DNA from: Mucilaginibacter gossypiicola
GTDB lineage: Bacteria; Bacteroidota; Bacteroidia; Sphingobacteriales; Sphingobacteriaceae
Length of the DNA stretch: 64,000 nt
Direction: 5' to 3'
Assembly (NCBI RefSeq): GCF_900110105.1
Contig: NZ_FOCL01000004.1
Location: 339,712 to 403,711 of the forward strand
The position numbers were made by a program, and so were the translations under genes. Below the pieces are notes generated by a model. The model saw nothing but the letters and a program-made list of their open reading frames with translations. It did no database searches and was not told where the DNA came from. Shown one piece after another: positions 8,701-16,740 of the stretch. Each line of letters starts with the position of its first letter. Positions within the stretch are counted from its first letter, which is position 1.

Positions 8701-8913
8701 CTTGGTTATACACTGCCAAAGGCACTTACGCAGAAAATTGATATCCAATCGCTGCGCATTTATGTAGTAGGCAGTAACCTGCTGCTGTTCACGAAATATA
8801 CAGGCCCCGATCCGGAGGCTAACGTAGGCGGCGGACAGGATGTGCAGGGCATTGACCTGGGTACACCACCGCAACCGCGCTCAGTTCAGTTAGGTGTAAA
8901 TATTACTTTATAA
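5782..8913 (+). CDS. SusC/RagA family TonB-linked outer membrane receptor
   Basis: This is a 1043-residue outer-membrane importer. A signal peptide covers about residues 1-29 (hydrophobic run ending VVVAQQ), then a carboxypeptidase-D regulatory-like domain (about 43-112, GRVFDAATRDVLPGA), the SusC plug start NDVVVVGYGTKTRKDL (about 118-133), the plug with IRVRGTTSINASNDPLYIVDGV, and a 22-strand barrel ending in an aromatic-poor SVQLGVNITL. With the SusD lipoprotein 14 bases downstream it should form a lidded uptake complex. Because the rest of the operon is about sulfur, the cargo may be a sulfated or sulfonated organic compound or a peptide (inference), not necessarily a glycan. Confidence 0.96.
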   Translation: MEIFIRKNTTVLSKYIFLLLFFFPFVVVAQQEPPATVNSILKGRVFDAATRDVLPGAVVSIKGTTHAVSTNAEGRFDFVTGQKFPYTLIIRFIGYDQQEIVVNGSPVEIYLKPIPQQLNDVVVVGYGTKTRKDLISSVSTIKADEVKKTPVASFDAQLQGKASGVQINSNTGVPGDGIFIRVRGTTSINASNDPLYIVDGVFLNNTSLQTVSTGGRATSPIADINPDDIENIEVLKDASATAIYGSRGANGVVIVTTKRGNYNSRPKINFNVSQGLAWQPKDRLWKLTTGPQHAEIVNEFYRNSEADAIAAGNTAGINTYKYVPFRATDDNPTATPAPRGLPSQQNTYDRLSELFRTGNLSNYDLSLEGGSKDTKYYIGAGYTKQQADIKPIDFSRLGFKVNLDQRISDRVQVGTSNSVSRSYRNQARAGDGPAGGLFQSALHTPTYLPETNADGTPARYAGFDNLQVLIDNYNVHTTSLRYIGNVYADIEILKGLKFRSSWSVDYNNYNESEYWNDKTQLGASPTNGLATSAITQSTAWINEQTLTYHHLFGEKHTLDVVAGNTLQSNIIQLTSAQGTGFPNNAYTDISSASTRTANQTWTKANLSSYFSRISYNYASKYYLEVSARADGSSKFGANNKWGYFPSVGASWRAKEESFLKDVNSISDLKLRASYGVTGNQAGINNFAAQGLWSGGAGYPDNTTGGDKAGTAPQQLANPNLKWERTAQANVGFDLGLLNNHLNLSVDLYSKQTSDVLLQLPVPEITGYSTYYSNVGKISNKGYEVSISSNNIKTKDFSWSSSFNISGNVNKIKSLPVPINQYSRDWIRMQQGYSMFSFWMYKQLGVDPQTGNAIFEDVNKDGVINTADRQIVGNALPKYFGGLSNTITYKGFDASFLFSFEEGNKVLNLNRFFGEGGGTRDANRVIFASQLNRWQKPGDITDVPRLTAYGNNYTLEQNSRFLEDGSFIRLKSLSLGYTLPKALTQKIDIQSLRIYVVGSNLLLFTKYTGPDPEANVGGGQDVQGIDLGTPPQPRSVQLGVNITL

Positions 8914-8927
8914 GGAGGGCAACGAAC

Positions 8928-10283
8928 ATGAAATTACTTAAAACTTTAAAATATACTATTCCTGCTTTATCGCTTGTGACGCTGGCTTCCTGCAAAAAAT
9001 TCCTGGAGGTGCAGCCCAAAGATTCGGTGTCTGATTCACAAACCATAGTTGATCGTGCATCTGCCGAAACCGCGGTGCGTGGTATTTACAGGGCATTATC
9101 TGCCGATAATTACTATGGTGTAAACTTTGTTTCGGTAGGTTATTTATCAGGCGATAATATCCAATGGACAGGCTCACAATCTATAGTGCAACAGTTTATT
9201 GACCATAATGTAAAGGCTGATAACGCCACGGTATCAGGTATCTGGCTGGCTATTTACACAACCATAAACCGGGCAAACTATGTAATTGCCAAATTGCCCG
9301 GCGTTACTGATGCTACCCTGACAACAGCCGAAAGAAACCAACTGTTAGGTGAAGCTTACTTTATCAGGGCCTTATGCTATTTTGACCTTGCCCGCACCTG
9401 GGGTGGTGTACAGATTGTTACCACGCCAACCATATCGGCTACAGATAAAAATGGTATTAAGCGCAGCACGGTTGAGCAAACCTACGCCCAGGTACTTAGC
9501 GACCTTAATGCAGCCGAACCGCTATTACCGCTACCAACCGCGCAAAACCCGGTAAGGGCCAATAAAGAAACAGTTTATGCTTTAAAGGCAAGGTATTACC
9601 TCTACCAAAAAGACTGGACTAATGCTGAAAACTACGCAACCCTGGTATTGGGTGATACGCAGAATTATTCGCTGTTAAAACCTTACAGCGCATGGTTTGC
9701 CAACAATGTGGTAGGTACTAAGGAGTCGGTTTTTGAATTGGCTTACAGTGCCACTTATACCAATGGTCACCGTGGGCAATGGCAGCCACCGGCTAACAGT
9801 GGTACCCGCCAATGGGCACCTAACGCCGCGTTTTTAGCATTGGTAAACGACGCTACCATAGGAGGTAACCGGAGTGCTTTGGTGGCTAAAACATCTGCCG
9901 GCTTATGGTATGGCAATCTTTATTACCGCAGCCCGGCAACAGATCCGGCTTATATCATCAGGATCGCAGAAGAATACCTGATTCGCTCGGAAGCGCGTGC
10001 ACAGCTTAATAAACTTGCCGATGCCAAGGTTGATCTGAACGTCGTACGCGACCGCGCAGGCTTAACAGCCACAACCGCGGTTTCACAAGCCGATATTTTG
10101 CTGGCCATTGAAAATGAGCGCCGTATAGAGTTTGCTTTGGAAGGCCATCGCTGGTTTGATTTGGTGCGTACGGGCAGGGCAGCAGCTGTGTTGGGCGTAA
10201 CAGACGCAACGAAAAACATTTTGCCTATCCCGGTAGATCAGCTGAATGTTGACCCGGCGTTAACGCAGAACCCCGGGTATTAA
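8928..10283 (+). CDS. SusD/RagB family surface lipoprotein
   Basis: This 451-residue substrate-binding lipoprotein is the partner of the SusC protein 14 bases upstream. A lipoprotein signal ends LVTLASC (lipid-attached Cys 22). SusD-like tetratricopeptide helices follow, with the family motif EAYFIRALCYFDLARTWGGV (about 142-161) and the C-terminal ERRIEFALEGHRWFDLVRTGRA and final LTQNPGY. Unlike most genes here it has a strong Shine-Dalgarno, AAGGAGG, overlapping the susC stop. At 451 residues it is shorter than typical glycan SusDs (500-650), which fits a small ligand. Its stop is only 11 bases before a tRNA-Cys gene. Confidence 0.95.
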   Translation: MKLLKTLKYTIPALSLVTLASCKKFLEVQPKDSVSDSQTIVDRASAETAVRGIYRALSADNYYGVNFVSVGYLSGDNIQWTGSQSIVQQFIDHNVKADNATVSGIWLAIYTTINRANYVIAKLPGVTDATLTTAERNQLLGEAYFIRALCYFDLARTWGGVQIVTTPTISATDKNGIKRSTVEQTYAQVLSDLNAAEPLLPLPTAQNPVRANKETVYALKARYYLYQKDWTNAENYATLVLGDTQNYSLLKPYSAWFANNVVGTKESVFELAYSATYTNGHRGQWQPPANSGTRQWAPNAAFLALVNDATIGGNRSALVAKTSAGLWYGNLYYRSPATDPAYIIRIAEEYLIRSEARAQLNKLADAKVDLNVVRDRAGLTATTAVSQADILLAIENERRIEFALEGHRWFDLVRTGRAAAVLGVTDATKNILPIPVDQLNVDPALTQNPGY

Positions 10284-10294
10284 CAAGGACATAA

Positions 10295-10365
10295 AGCCGG
10301 GTGACTGAGTGGCTAAGTAGAGGTCTGCAAAACCTTGTACGGCAGTTCGAACCTGCCCCCGGCGT
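10295..10365 (+). tRNA. tRNA-Cys (GCA)-like gene inside the sulfur operon
   Basis: A full cloverleaf can be folded. Acceptor: GCCGGG (10296-10301) with CCCGGC (10358-10363). D stem: ACT/AGT, with a G13.A22 contact. Anticodon stem: GAGGT/ACCTT, G27.U43 wobble, loop CTGCAAA with anticodon GCA at 10327-10329. Variable loop: GTAC. T arm: GGCAG-TTCGAAC-CTGCC. Discriminator: T10365. The D-arm layout and the 27-43 wobble are those of bacterial tRNA-Cys, and U73 is the main Cys identity base. The oddity is the first acceptor pair: A10295 faces G10364, so only six pairs form. No CCA is encoded. It lies 11 bases after susD and 29 before the next ORF, on the same strand, so it is probably transcribed with the operon. 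Confidence 0.85.
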
Positions 10366-10394
10366 CTTCTAAATCAATTTAAAAACATAAAACA

Positions 10395-11756
10395 ATGAGC
10401 ACATTAACCACTAACCAAATCAAATGGAAGGAATACGAAAAGGGGGCTTTTCGGTTCTTCTTCATTTACTTTGTGCTGCAGGCACTTCCGCTTGATTGGA
10501 AGTACTTCGGCAACCTGTTCCGCATTCAGTGGGGCAGCCTCGGCTTTGGCGACATTTTTTACATCAGCCGGTACACACCGCAATTTATATCAGGCAGCAG
10601 CACTCCAGGCACATGGGGCATAGGTACCCTTGCCGACTGGGCACTCATAGCCGGTATCGCATTGATAGGCGCTATCGTATGGAGTATCCGCGATAAAAAG
10701 AGCGAAAACTATAACAAGCTGTACTATTGGCTAAGGGTGATTTTGCGTTACCGCCTTGCCATAGGTATCATCGCTTACGGTTTTATTAAATTCTTTCCAT
10801 TACAATCGCCGCTACCATCTATTAGCAACCTGAATACATCTTACGGTGATTTTGATCGTTGGAAACTATTCTCATTAAGCCTGGGTATAGTGCCGGGTTA
10901 TGAATCGTTTTTGGGTTTGGTGGAGATAGTGGTTGGTGTATTGCTGCTATTTCGGAAAACTGCTACGCTGGGCGCTATCATTATCCTGGTATTTACCGGT
11001 AATGTGTTTATCTCCAACATAGCTTATGATGGCGGCGAAGCAATTTACGCGCTTTATCTCATCAATATTGCCTTGTTCCTTACCATTTACGATATCCAAC
11101 GTATTTATAACCTGGTTGCGCTACGTAAGCCAACATCTCCAAATACTGTAAAAATTTCCCTTAACGGTCAATGGCGTACATCAAGGTTGGTATTAAAAAG
11201 CCTGTTCATTTTCTTTTTTGTGTTCCTGTATGGTTATAAAACTTATGCGGCTTATCATCATGATATCTATCAATACCCAAAAGCTAAAGGGTTAGCCGGT
11301 ACTGCCGGTTTATATAATGTAAGTGATTTCAGGATCAATAGCAAACAGTTGCCTTACTCGCAAACCGATACCACCCGCTGGAACGATGTTGTTTTTGAAA
11401 AATGGAATACCATCAGTATCGGTTCGTTAAAAAGATATAAAGCTGATACCTCTACAACCGAAGAGATCAGCAGGAACAACGATGACCGCAAATATGAGCT
11501 TGACGGTACCACCGGCCGGGCTTATTACAGCTATGTGGCCGATACTGTAAAACAGGTTTTACTGCTCAAAAACAGGAACAGCAATTACAAGGCCGATCAG
11601 TTTACGCTGCATTATACCCAACCAGCAAATGGTACTATTATCCTGACAGGTGTTGATCATAATAAGGATTCTGTTTATGTACAGCTTGACAGGATCAATA
11701 AGAAATACCTGTTGCAGGAAGCCGCACAAGGCAGGAGCAAAGCACTTAAACTTTAA
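10395..11756 (+). CDS. DoxX-like integral membrane protein, first copy
   Basis: This 453-residue protein has a membrane half (about 1-265) with a DoxX-like four-helix core (LRVILRYRLAIGIIAYGFIKFFP, GLVEIVVGVLLLFRKTATLGAIII, ISNIAYDGGEAIYALYLINIALFLT), one further helix (FIFFFVFLYGYKTYA, about 275-290) and a soluble C-terminal domain of about 160 residues with beta structure. DoxX/DoxD proteins include subunits of thiosulfate:quinone oxidoreductase and thiol-redox membrane systems, which agrees with the sulfur context. The C-terminal part is not one I can name. A longer paralogue follows 26 bases downstream. Function is inferred from family and neighbours only. Confidence 0.7.
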   Translation: MSTLTTNQIKWKEYEKGAFRFFFIYFVLQALPLDWKYFGNLFRIQWGSLGFGDIFYISRYTPQFISGSSTPGTWGIGTLADWALIAGIALIGAIVWSIRDKKSENYNKLYYWLRVILRYRLAIGIIAYGFIKFFPLQSPLPSISNLNTSYGDFDRWKLFSLSLGIVPGYESFLGLVEIVVGVLLLFRKTATLGAIIILVFTGNVFISNIAYDGGEAIYALYLINIALFLTIYDIQRIYNLVALRKPTSPNTVKISLNGQWRTSRLVLKSLFIFFFVFLYGYKTYAAYHHDIYQYPKAKGLAGTAGLYNVSDFRINSKQLPYSQTDTTRWNDVVFEKWNTISIGSLKRYKADTSTTEEISRNNDDRKYELDGTTGRAYYSYVADTVKQVLLLKNRNSNYKADQFTLHYTQPANGTIILTGVDHNKDSVYVQLDRINKKYLLQEAAQGRSKALKL

Positions 11757-11782
11757 GATCTGAACTTTTAAAGATATTTATC

Positions 11783-13399
11783 ATGGCAACAACAGTAATA
11801 AATCCGGAAGCAGAGCAAGTTGGCAACGCTGTACCGGAAAGCAGGCCCGGTAAACCGGCCCCTGCAGCAGCACCGGCCGTAAGGAAGGAATGGACTGCAA
11901 CCCAACGTGTGGCTTTCCGTATTGCATTCATCTTTTTCATTATCATGTGTATCCCAACCACTGCCGAGTGGTGGAATAACCTGGTGACCATTAACTGGTT
12001 CCATTTACATTATCGCGATTTGTATGATATAGCGCGGTTTTCGCCAAGCATTTATAAATTTCAAACCCCGGCTTATAACCTGTTAGGCTATATTGATTGG
12101 GTTGAGGCGCTTGCTATTGGTATTATAGGCGGTCTGATATGGACTGCGCTCGATAACAAAAACAAGCAATATCATAACCTGTATTACTGGCTGCGCGTGG
12201 TGGTGCGGTACAGGGCAGGTATAGGCATAATCGGGTTCGGCTTTACAAAGCTGTTCCCGGTTCAAATGCCTTATCCTTCATTAGGTGTACTTAACGCGCA
12301 TTTCGGCGATCTGACCGCGCAAAAGATCTACTGGCTTTTGGTAGGCATTGTGCCCTGGTACCAGGTATTTGCCGGCGTTGTTGAACTGGCTGCGGGTACT
12401 ATGCTTTTCTTCCGCAAAACCACCACTTTTGGCGCGGTATTGCTGTTGGGTGCTTTGGGCGATATTACTTATGTAAACTTTGCTTATGATGGCGGGGTGC
12501 ATGTGTATGCCTCATATTTTGTACTGTTCTCGGCGTTTTTATTATGGTACGATATTGTGCCGGTCTATAATCTGCTTATCAAAGAACGTTTTACCGTTCC
12601 TCCGGTCTTGATCCCGGAAATTAATCAGAAATGGCTTATAGTTACGCGCGTTGTTTTAAAAACAGGCACCATCGGCATATTCCTGGTTTGGCTGTATTAT
12701 TTGCAATATGTGAACTTTAAATATGATCCTTACAAGCAACCAGCTACAAGCGGTGTAAAACAGTTAAGGGGTAATTATAATGTGAGCGAATTTAAGCTCA
12801 ACGGACAGGATATCCCTTACTCGCCTTTAGATTCGGTGCGTTGGCAGGGAGTAACGTTCGAGAAATGGTCGTCGCTAACCTTTAACGTTAATAAACCATT
12901 AAATCTCGACTTATCCAACGGCGGTGGCGCGGCTATGCGCGATATCAACCGTAACTTCGAGCTTACAGGAGTAGCCGGTGGCAAGCGGGTATTTTATTAT
13001 GATGCCGATACCGTGAACAAGGTGCTTTACCTACAGGATAAGCTGCCAGAGTTTACCAAACGCAAAGGCAGGCGTGGCAATCGCGGCGAAAATAAAGCCG
13101 GCGATAATAAATTAGTCAAATCATTTATCCCTGCCGAAGCAAAAGCCAACATCCGTAACGAGGTAACGGCTATTGATCCGGCGGCGCGTTCAACCCGTCG
13201 TGAACGTGGTATACCTGAAGAGTTAAAAGATAAACGCAAGCGCGCGCATATGATATTAAGTTACAATGCAGATGCAACAGGATCGCACATCGTGTTGACC
13301 GGTAAGGACGACAAGAAAAATGATGTGTATATTGTGCTTGACCGCGTAACCCGTCAATACGCACTTACCGATAGTAAATTAGTGGCGGGCAAATACTAA
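11783..13399 (+). CDS. DoxX-like integral membrane protein, second copy
   Basis: This 538-residue tandem paralogue of the preceding protein has the same order: DoxX-like helices with LRVVVRYRAGIGIIGFGFTKLFPVQMPYPS, EVA-type helix ELAAGTMLFFRKTTTFGA and NFAYDGGVHVYASYF, then a soluble C-terminal domain ending IVLTGKDDKKNDVYIVLDRV as in the first copy. It differs by a Pro/Ala-rich N-terminal extension of about 35 residues and a basic insert (KRKGRRGNRGENKAG) near residue 430. The strict conservation of LFP..P.PS and AYDGG in both copies marks likely functional residues. The two may form a heterodimer in the inner membrane (inference). Confidence 0.7.
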   Translation: MATTVINPEAEQVGNAVPESRPGKPAPAAAPAVRKEWTATQRVAFRIAFIFFIIMCIPTTAEWWNNLVTINWFHLHYRDLYDIARFSPSIYKFQTPAYNLLGYIDWVEALAIGIIGGLIWTALDNKNKQYHNLYYWLRVVVRYRAGIGIIGFGFTKLFPVQMPYPSLGVLNAHFGDLTAQKIYWLLVGIVPWYQVFAGVVELAAGTMLFFRKTTTFGAVLLLGALGDITYVNFAYDGGVHVYASYFVLFSAFLLWYDIVPVYNLLIKERFTVPPVLIPEINQKWLIVTRVVLKTGTIGIFLVWLYYLQYVNFKYDPYKQPATSGVKQLRGNYNVSEFKLNGQDIPYSPLDSVRWQGVTFEKWSSLTFNVNKPLNLDLSNGGGAAMRDINRNFELTGVAGGKRVFYYDADTVNKVLYLQDKLPEFTKRKGRRGNRGENKAGDNKLVKSFIPAEAKANIRNEVTAIDPAARSTRRERGIPEELKDKRKRAHMILSYNADATGSHIVLTGKDDKKNDVYIVLDRVTRQYALTDSKLVAGKY

Positions 13400-13412
13400 A
13401 AACAGATACCAG

Positions 13413-14858
13413 ATGAAACCGGAAAAACGTGATTATGATGCAGTGATAGTAGGCTCGGGGCCAAACGGCCTTGCTGCGGGTATATTATTGCAGCAGCACG
13501 GACTTTCGGTTTTACTGCTGGAAGGTAAGGACAAAATAGGCGGCGGCTTACGCACAGAAGAACTTACCCTGCCCGGTTTTAAGCATGACGTTTGCTCGGC
13601 CATTCATCCGCTGGCCGCAGGATCGCCGTTCTTTGAAACGCTGCCCCTGCATGAGCATGGCCTTGAATATATTTATCCGGAAGTTGCCGCGGCGCATCCC
13701 TTTGATAACGGAACTGCTGCGGTGCTTAAAAAGTCGATCATCGAAACGGCCGATCTGCTTGGTGAGGACAGGGACGCCTACATTAAGCTTATGGCGCACC
13801 TGGTAAAGTCATGGCCCGGTTTGGCTGCCGATGTATTAGGTCCGCTTACGTTTCCGAAACACCCGGTTGATCTGGCAGTTTTTGGTTTGGATGCCCTGAC
13901 CTCATCAACCCATTTGGCCAAACGGTTTAAAACCGAGCAAGCTAAGGGGCTTTTGGCAGGCATGGCTGCGCATAGCATACAGCCATTGACCAATCTTGCC
14001 ACATCGGCAATTGCTTTGGTGCTGATGGCTAACGGGCATTTAAAAGGCTGGCCGGTACCTAAAGGCGGCTCGGTTAAAATAGCGGATGCCCTGGCATCAT
14101 ATTTTATATCCATTGGAGGTAAGATAGAGACCAATACCTATATCACCGCTTTTGAGCAGTTGCCATGGGCTAATGCAGTTTTGTTTGATGTTACGCCAAA
14201 GCAACTGCTGCAAATTGCAGGGCATAAGTTTTCATCACTGTATAAATGGCAACTGGAACGGTACCGTTACGGTATGGGCGTTTTTAAGATAGATTGGGCG
14301 CTTGACGACGTTGTGCCATTTAAAGCCGAAGGGGCAAAGCAAGCAGGTACAGTGCATATTGGCGGTACGTTAAAGGAAATTGCCATGGGCGAACAACAGA
14401 TCTGGGACGGACATCATCCCGAAAAGCCGTTTGTGTTATTGGCCCAGCAAAGCCTTTTTGATAATACCCGGGTACCCGAAGGCAAACATACAGCATGGGC
14501 TTATTGCCACGTTCCTAACGGATCAACCAGGGATATGACCGATATCATCGAAAAACAAGTAGAGCGTTTCGCCCCGGGTTTCCGTGAACGGATCATTGGC
14601 AGGCATACATTTAATACCCGGCAGCTGGAAAATTATAACCCCAATTATATAGGCGGAGATATTAACGGCGGGGTAATTGATATTGGTCAGTTGTTTACCA
14701 GGCCGGTTTTGAGGCGTTCGCCTTACCGCACTTCGGCAAAGGGTATTTATATCTGTTCGTCATCTACACCACCGGGTGGAGGGGTACATGGCATGTGTGG
14801 CTATCATTCGGCCAAACGTGCATTAAAAGATGTTTTTAACATCAGCATAAAATCATAA
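13413..14858 (+). CDS. Phytoene-desaturase-like FAD/NAD(P) oxidoreductase
   Basis: This 481-residue flavoprotein is of the COG1233 type (phytoene dehydrogenase and related). The Rossmann dinucleotide motif DAVIVGSGPNGLAAGILL is at residues 8-25, then the acidic ribose-binding Glu in LLLEGKDKIGGGLRTEE. The C-terminal FAD-binding segment GIYICSSSTPPGGGVHGMCGYHSAKRAL is typical. No carotenoid genes are nearby, so despite the family name a carotenoid role is unlikely; position between DoxX-like proteins and a sulfate exporter suggests oxidation of an organosulfur intermediate or of the DoxX partner (inference). Starts 13 bases after the upstream stop. Confidence 0.85.
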   Translation: MKPEKRDYDAVIVGSGPNGLAAGILLQQHGLSVLLLEGKDKIGGGLRTEELTLPGFKHDVCSAIHPLAAGSPFFETLPLHEHGLEYIYPEVAAAHPFDNGTAAVLKKSIIETADLLGEDRDAYIKLMAHLVKSWPGLAADVLGPLTFPKHPVDLAVFGLDALTSSTHLAKRFKTEQAKGLLAGMAAHSIQPLTNLATSAIALVLMANGHLKGWPVPKGGSVKIADALASYFISIGGKIETNTYITAFEQLPWANAVLFDVTPKQLLQIAGHKFSSLYKWQLERYRYGMGVFKIDWALDDVVPFKAEGAKQAGTVHIGGTLKEIAMGEQQIWDGHHPEKPFVLLAQQSLFDNTRVPEGKHTAWAYCHVPNGSTRDMTDIIEKQVERFAPGFRERIIGRHTFNTRQLENYNPNYIGGDINGGVIDIGQLFTRPVLRRSPYRTSAKGIYICSSSTPPGGGVHGMCGYHSAKRALKDVFNISIKS

Positions 14859-14886
14859 CATATTATCACACTATAAAATTTAAACT

Positions 14887-16143
14887 ATGTCAACCACCAC
14901 TACTAAACTAACCCTGCACGAAGACTGGGCAGTAGTTATTTTAGGTTCTTTGATCATTATCCTGTCGCTGGCAGGCCTGCTTTTACCGGTACCAACCTTT
15001 GGCTGGAAAACCGGTGCCGATTTAACCGGTACTGTACTGGGTTTGGCAAACCTGGTTAAAATGCTTTTACAATTTGTGTTTGTAGCCATCATTGGCGGTA
15101 TAGGTGCCTTTATTACCAGCAAGTCCGTTAAAAATTATGCTTTGGGTTTCCCCCTGGTTTATGTGGTTACCATACTGGCGCTTGTGCTTGCAGGTAGCAG
15201 TCAGGCCAAATCACTTAACCTTGAGGCAGTGATCTTCAGCCTTGTTTTGGGTTTGCTCATCAGTAATTTTATTAAATTGCCCGAGTGGCTTAAGTCATCC
15301 CTGTCAACCGAGTTGTTTGTTAAAATAGGCCTGGTGCTTTTAGGTACCAGTGTTATTTTTGGGGATATTTTAAAGGCGGGTTCATTGGGTCTGATTCAGG
15401 CGCTACTGGTAGTAACCTCGGTTTGGTATTTTGCGTTCTGGGTTTGCAAAAAACTTAAGGTTGATGACGAAATAGCCATGATGATATCGAGCGCAGTATC
15501 TATTTGCGGCGTATCTGCAGCAATAGCTACAGCAGGCGCCATCAAAGGCGATTCAAAAAAGCTTTCCTATGTAATATCGATGGTATTGATCACGGCCATT
15601 CCTATGATGATCTTTATGCCGATCATCGCGCATTATTTCAAATTTTCGGAACCTGTAACGGGTGCATGGCTGGGTGGCAGTATTGACACTACAGGAGCAG
15701 TTGTTGCTTCAGGATCACTGGTTGGCGAGGTTGCATTGAAGATCAGCACTATTGTTAAGTTTTCGCAAAATGTGTTGCTTGGTTTGGCTGCTTTTGCCAT
15801 CTCTATTTACTGGACTTACACCAAACACCCATCGGCACAGGATAAAGATACCAAACCTACGCTGAAGGTGATTTGGGAGCGTTTTCCAAAGTTTGTATTG
15901 GGTTTTATCGGGGCTTCGCTGCTGTTCTCGTTCTTCCTGCCGCCATCGGCTGCCGCTACGGTTAAGGATAGCTTGAAGAACCTGCAGGGGCTTTGGTTTG
16001 CGCTGGCGTTTACCAGTATCGGCCTTGAAACCAACTTTGCCGATCTGTTTAACCGAAACAGCAAGAAACCATTATACGCGTTTTTGATTGCGCAAACCTT
16101 TAATATTTTCATTACGCTGGTCATAGCGCTGATATTATTCTAA
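14887..16143 (+). CDS. YeiH family putative sulfate exporter
   Basis: This 418-residue inner-membrane protein has about ten hydrophobic helices and the UPF0324/YeiH signatures SAVSICGVSAAIATAGAIKGD, WLGGSIDTTGAVVASG and VKFSQNVLLGLAAFAISIYW. Members are annotated as putative sulfate exporters; here the product would remove sulfate or sulfite made by breakdown of an organosulfur substrate. It precedes the cytochrome c and sulfite dehydrogenase genes by 12 bases, an order that supports a role in disposing of oxidised sulfur. Transport direction is not proven by sequence. Confidence 0.88.
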   Translation: MSTTTTKLTLHEDWAVVILGSLIIILSLAGLLLPVPTFGWKTGADLTGTVLGLANLVKMLLQFVFVAIIGGIGAFITSKSVKNYALGFPLVYVVTILALVLAGSSQAKSLNLEAVIFSLVLGLLISNFIKLPEWLKSSLSTELFVKIGLVLLGTSVIFGDILKAGSLGLIQALLVVTSVWYFAFWVCKKLKVDDEIAMMISSAVSICGVSAAIATAGAIKGDSKKLSYVISMVLITAIPMMIFMPIIAHYFKFSEPVTGAWLGGSIDTTGAVVASGSLVGEVALKISTIVKFSQNVLLGLAAFAISIYWTYTKHPSAQDKDTKPTLKVIWERFPKFVLGFIGASLLFSFFLPPSAAATVKDSLKNLQGLWFALAFTSIGLETNFADLFNRNSKKPLYAFLIAQTFNIFITLVIALILF

Positions 16144-16155
16144 ACAGCTTTTATC

Positions 16156-16740
16156 ATGCTTAAAAAGTTAAAGCTAAGGCGAAGCCATGCCCTGATTTTC
16201 GGGGGGATCACCATAATTGGGATGGTGATCTGGCTTTGGCTTTCTTATCAAAATAAGCAAAAATGGCCCGAAACATTTGGTTATGGTAAGACTGCCAACC
16301 AGCAGGATATTGCTAAATGGGATATCGATGTACGGCCCGATGGAAAAGGTCTACCGCCTGGCAGCGGTAATGTAGCCGATGGTGCGATAATCTACACCAG
16401 CAAATGCGCAGCCTGTCACGGGGCTGATGGTAAGGAGGTTAAAGGCGTGAAGCTGCCCGGGCCGCCATTGGTAGTGGGCGGCGGCAAAACCAAAACTATA
16501 GGCAATTACTGGCCTTATGCCACTACTTTGTTTGATTACGTACGTCGGGCAATGCCCTATAATGCGCCTGGTTCGCTTACTGATGATGAGGTATACAGCC
16601 TTTGCGCCTGGTTGCTGAATGAAAACAAGATCATTAAAGCCAACCAAATAATGAACGCCCGCACGCTACCCAAAGTGGAGATGCCGGCGCAAAAACTTTT
16701 TATTGTTGACGACCGCAAGGGCGGCCCGGAAGTAAAATGA
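16156..16740 (+). CDS. Membrane-anchored cytochrome c
   Basis: This 194-residue single-heme cytochrome has an uncleaved N-terminal anchor (hydrophobic segment about 14-34) and a periplasmic class I cytochrome c domain with heme-binding CAACH (about residues 84-88) and a likely axial Met in RRAMPYNAPG (about 133). It overlaps the SoxC-like gene by four bases (ATGA), implying translational coupling. As in SorAB-type and SoxCD-like systems, it should take electrons from the sulfite dehydrogenase and pass them to the respiratory chain. Confidence 0.92.
   Translation: MLKKLKLRRSHALIFGGITIIGMVIWLWLSYQNKQKWPETFGYGKTANQQDIAKWDIDVRPDGKGLPPGSGNVADGAIIYTSKCAACHGADGKEVKGVKLPGPPLVVGGGKTKTIGNYWPYATTLFDYVRRAMPYNAPGSLTDDEVYSLCAWLLNENKIIKANQIMNARTLPKVEMPAQKLFIVDDRKGGPEVK

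Noticed and set aside
10284..10394. T-box or tRNA-like regulatory fold instead of a tRNA
   Set aside because: All arms, U33, A37, the TTCGAAC loop and U73 match a true tRNA; T-box consensus is absent.
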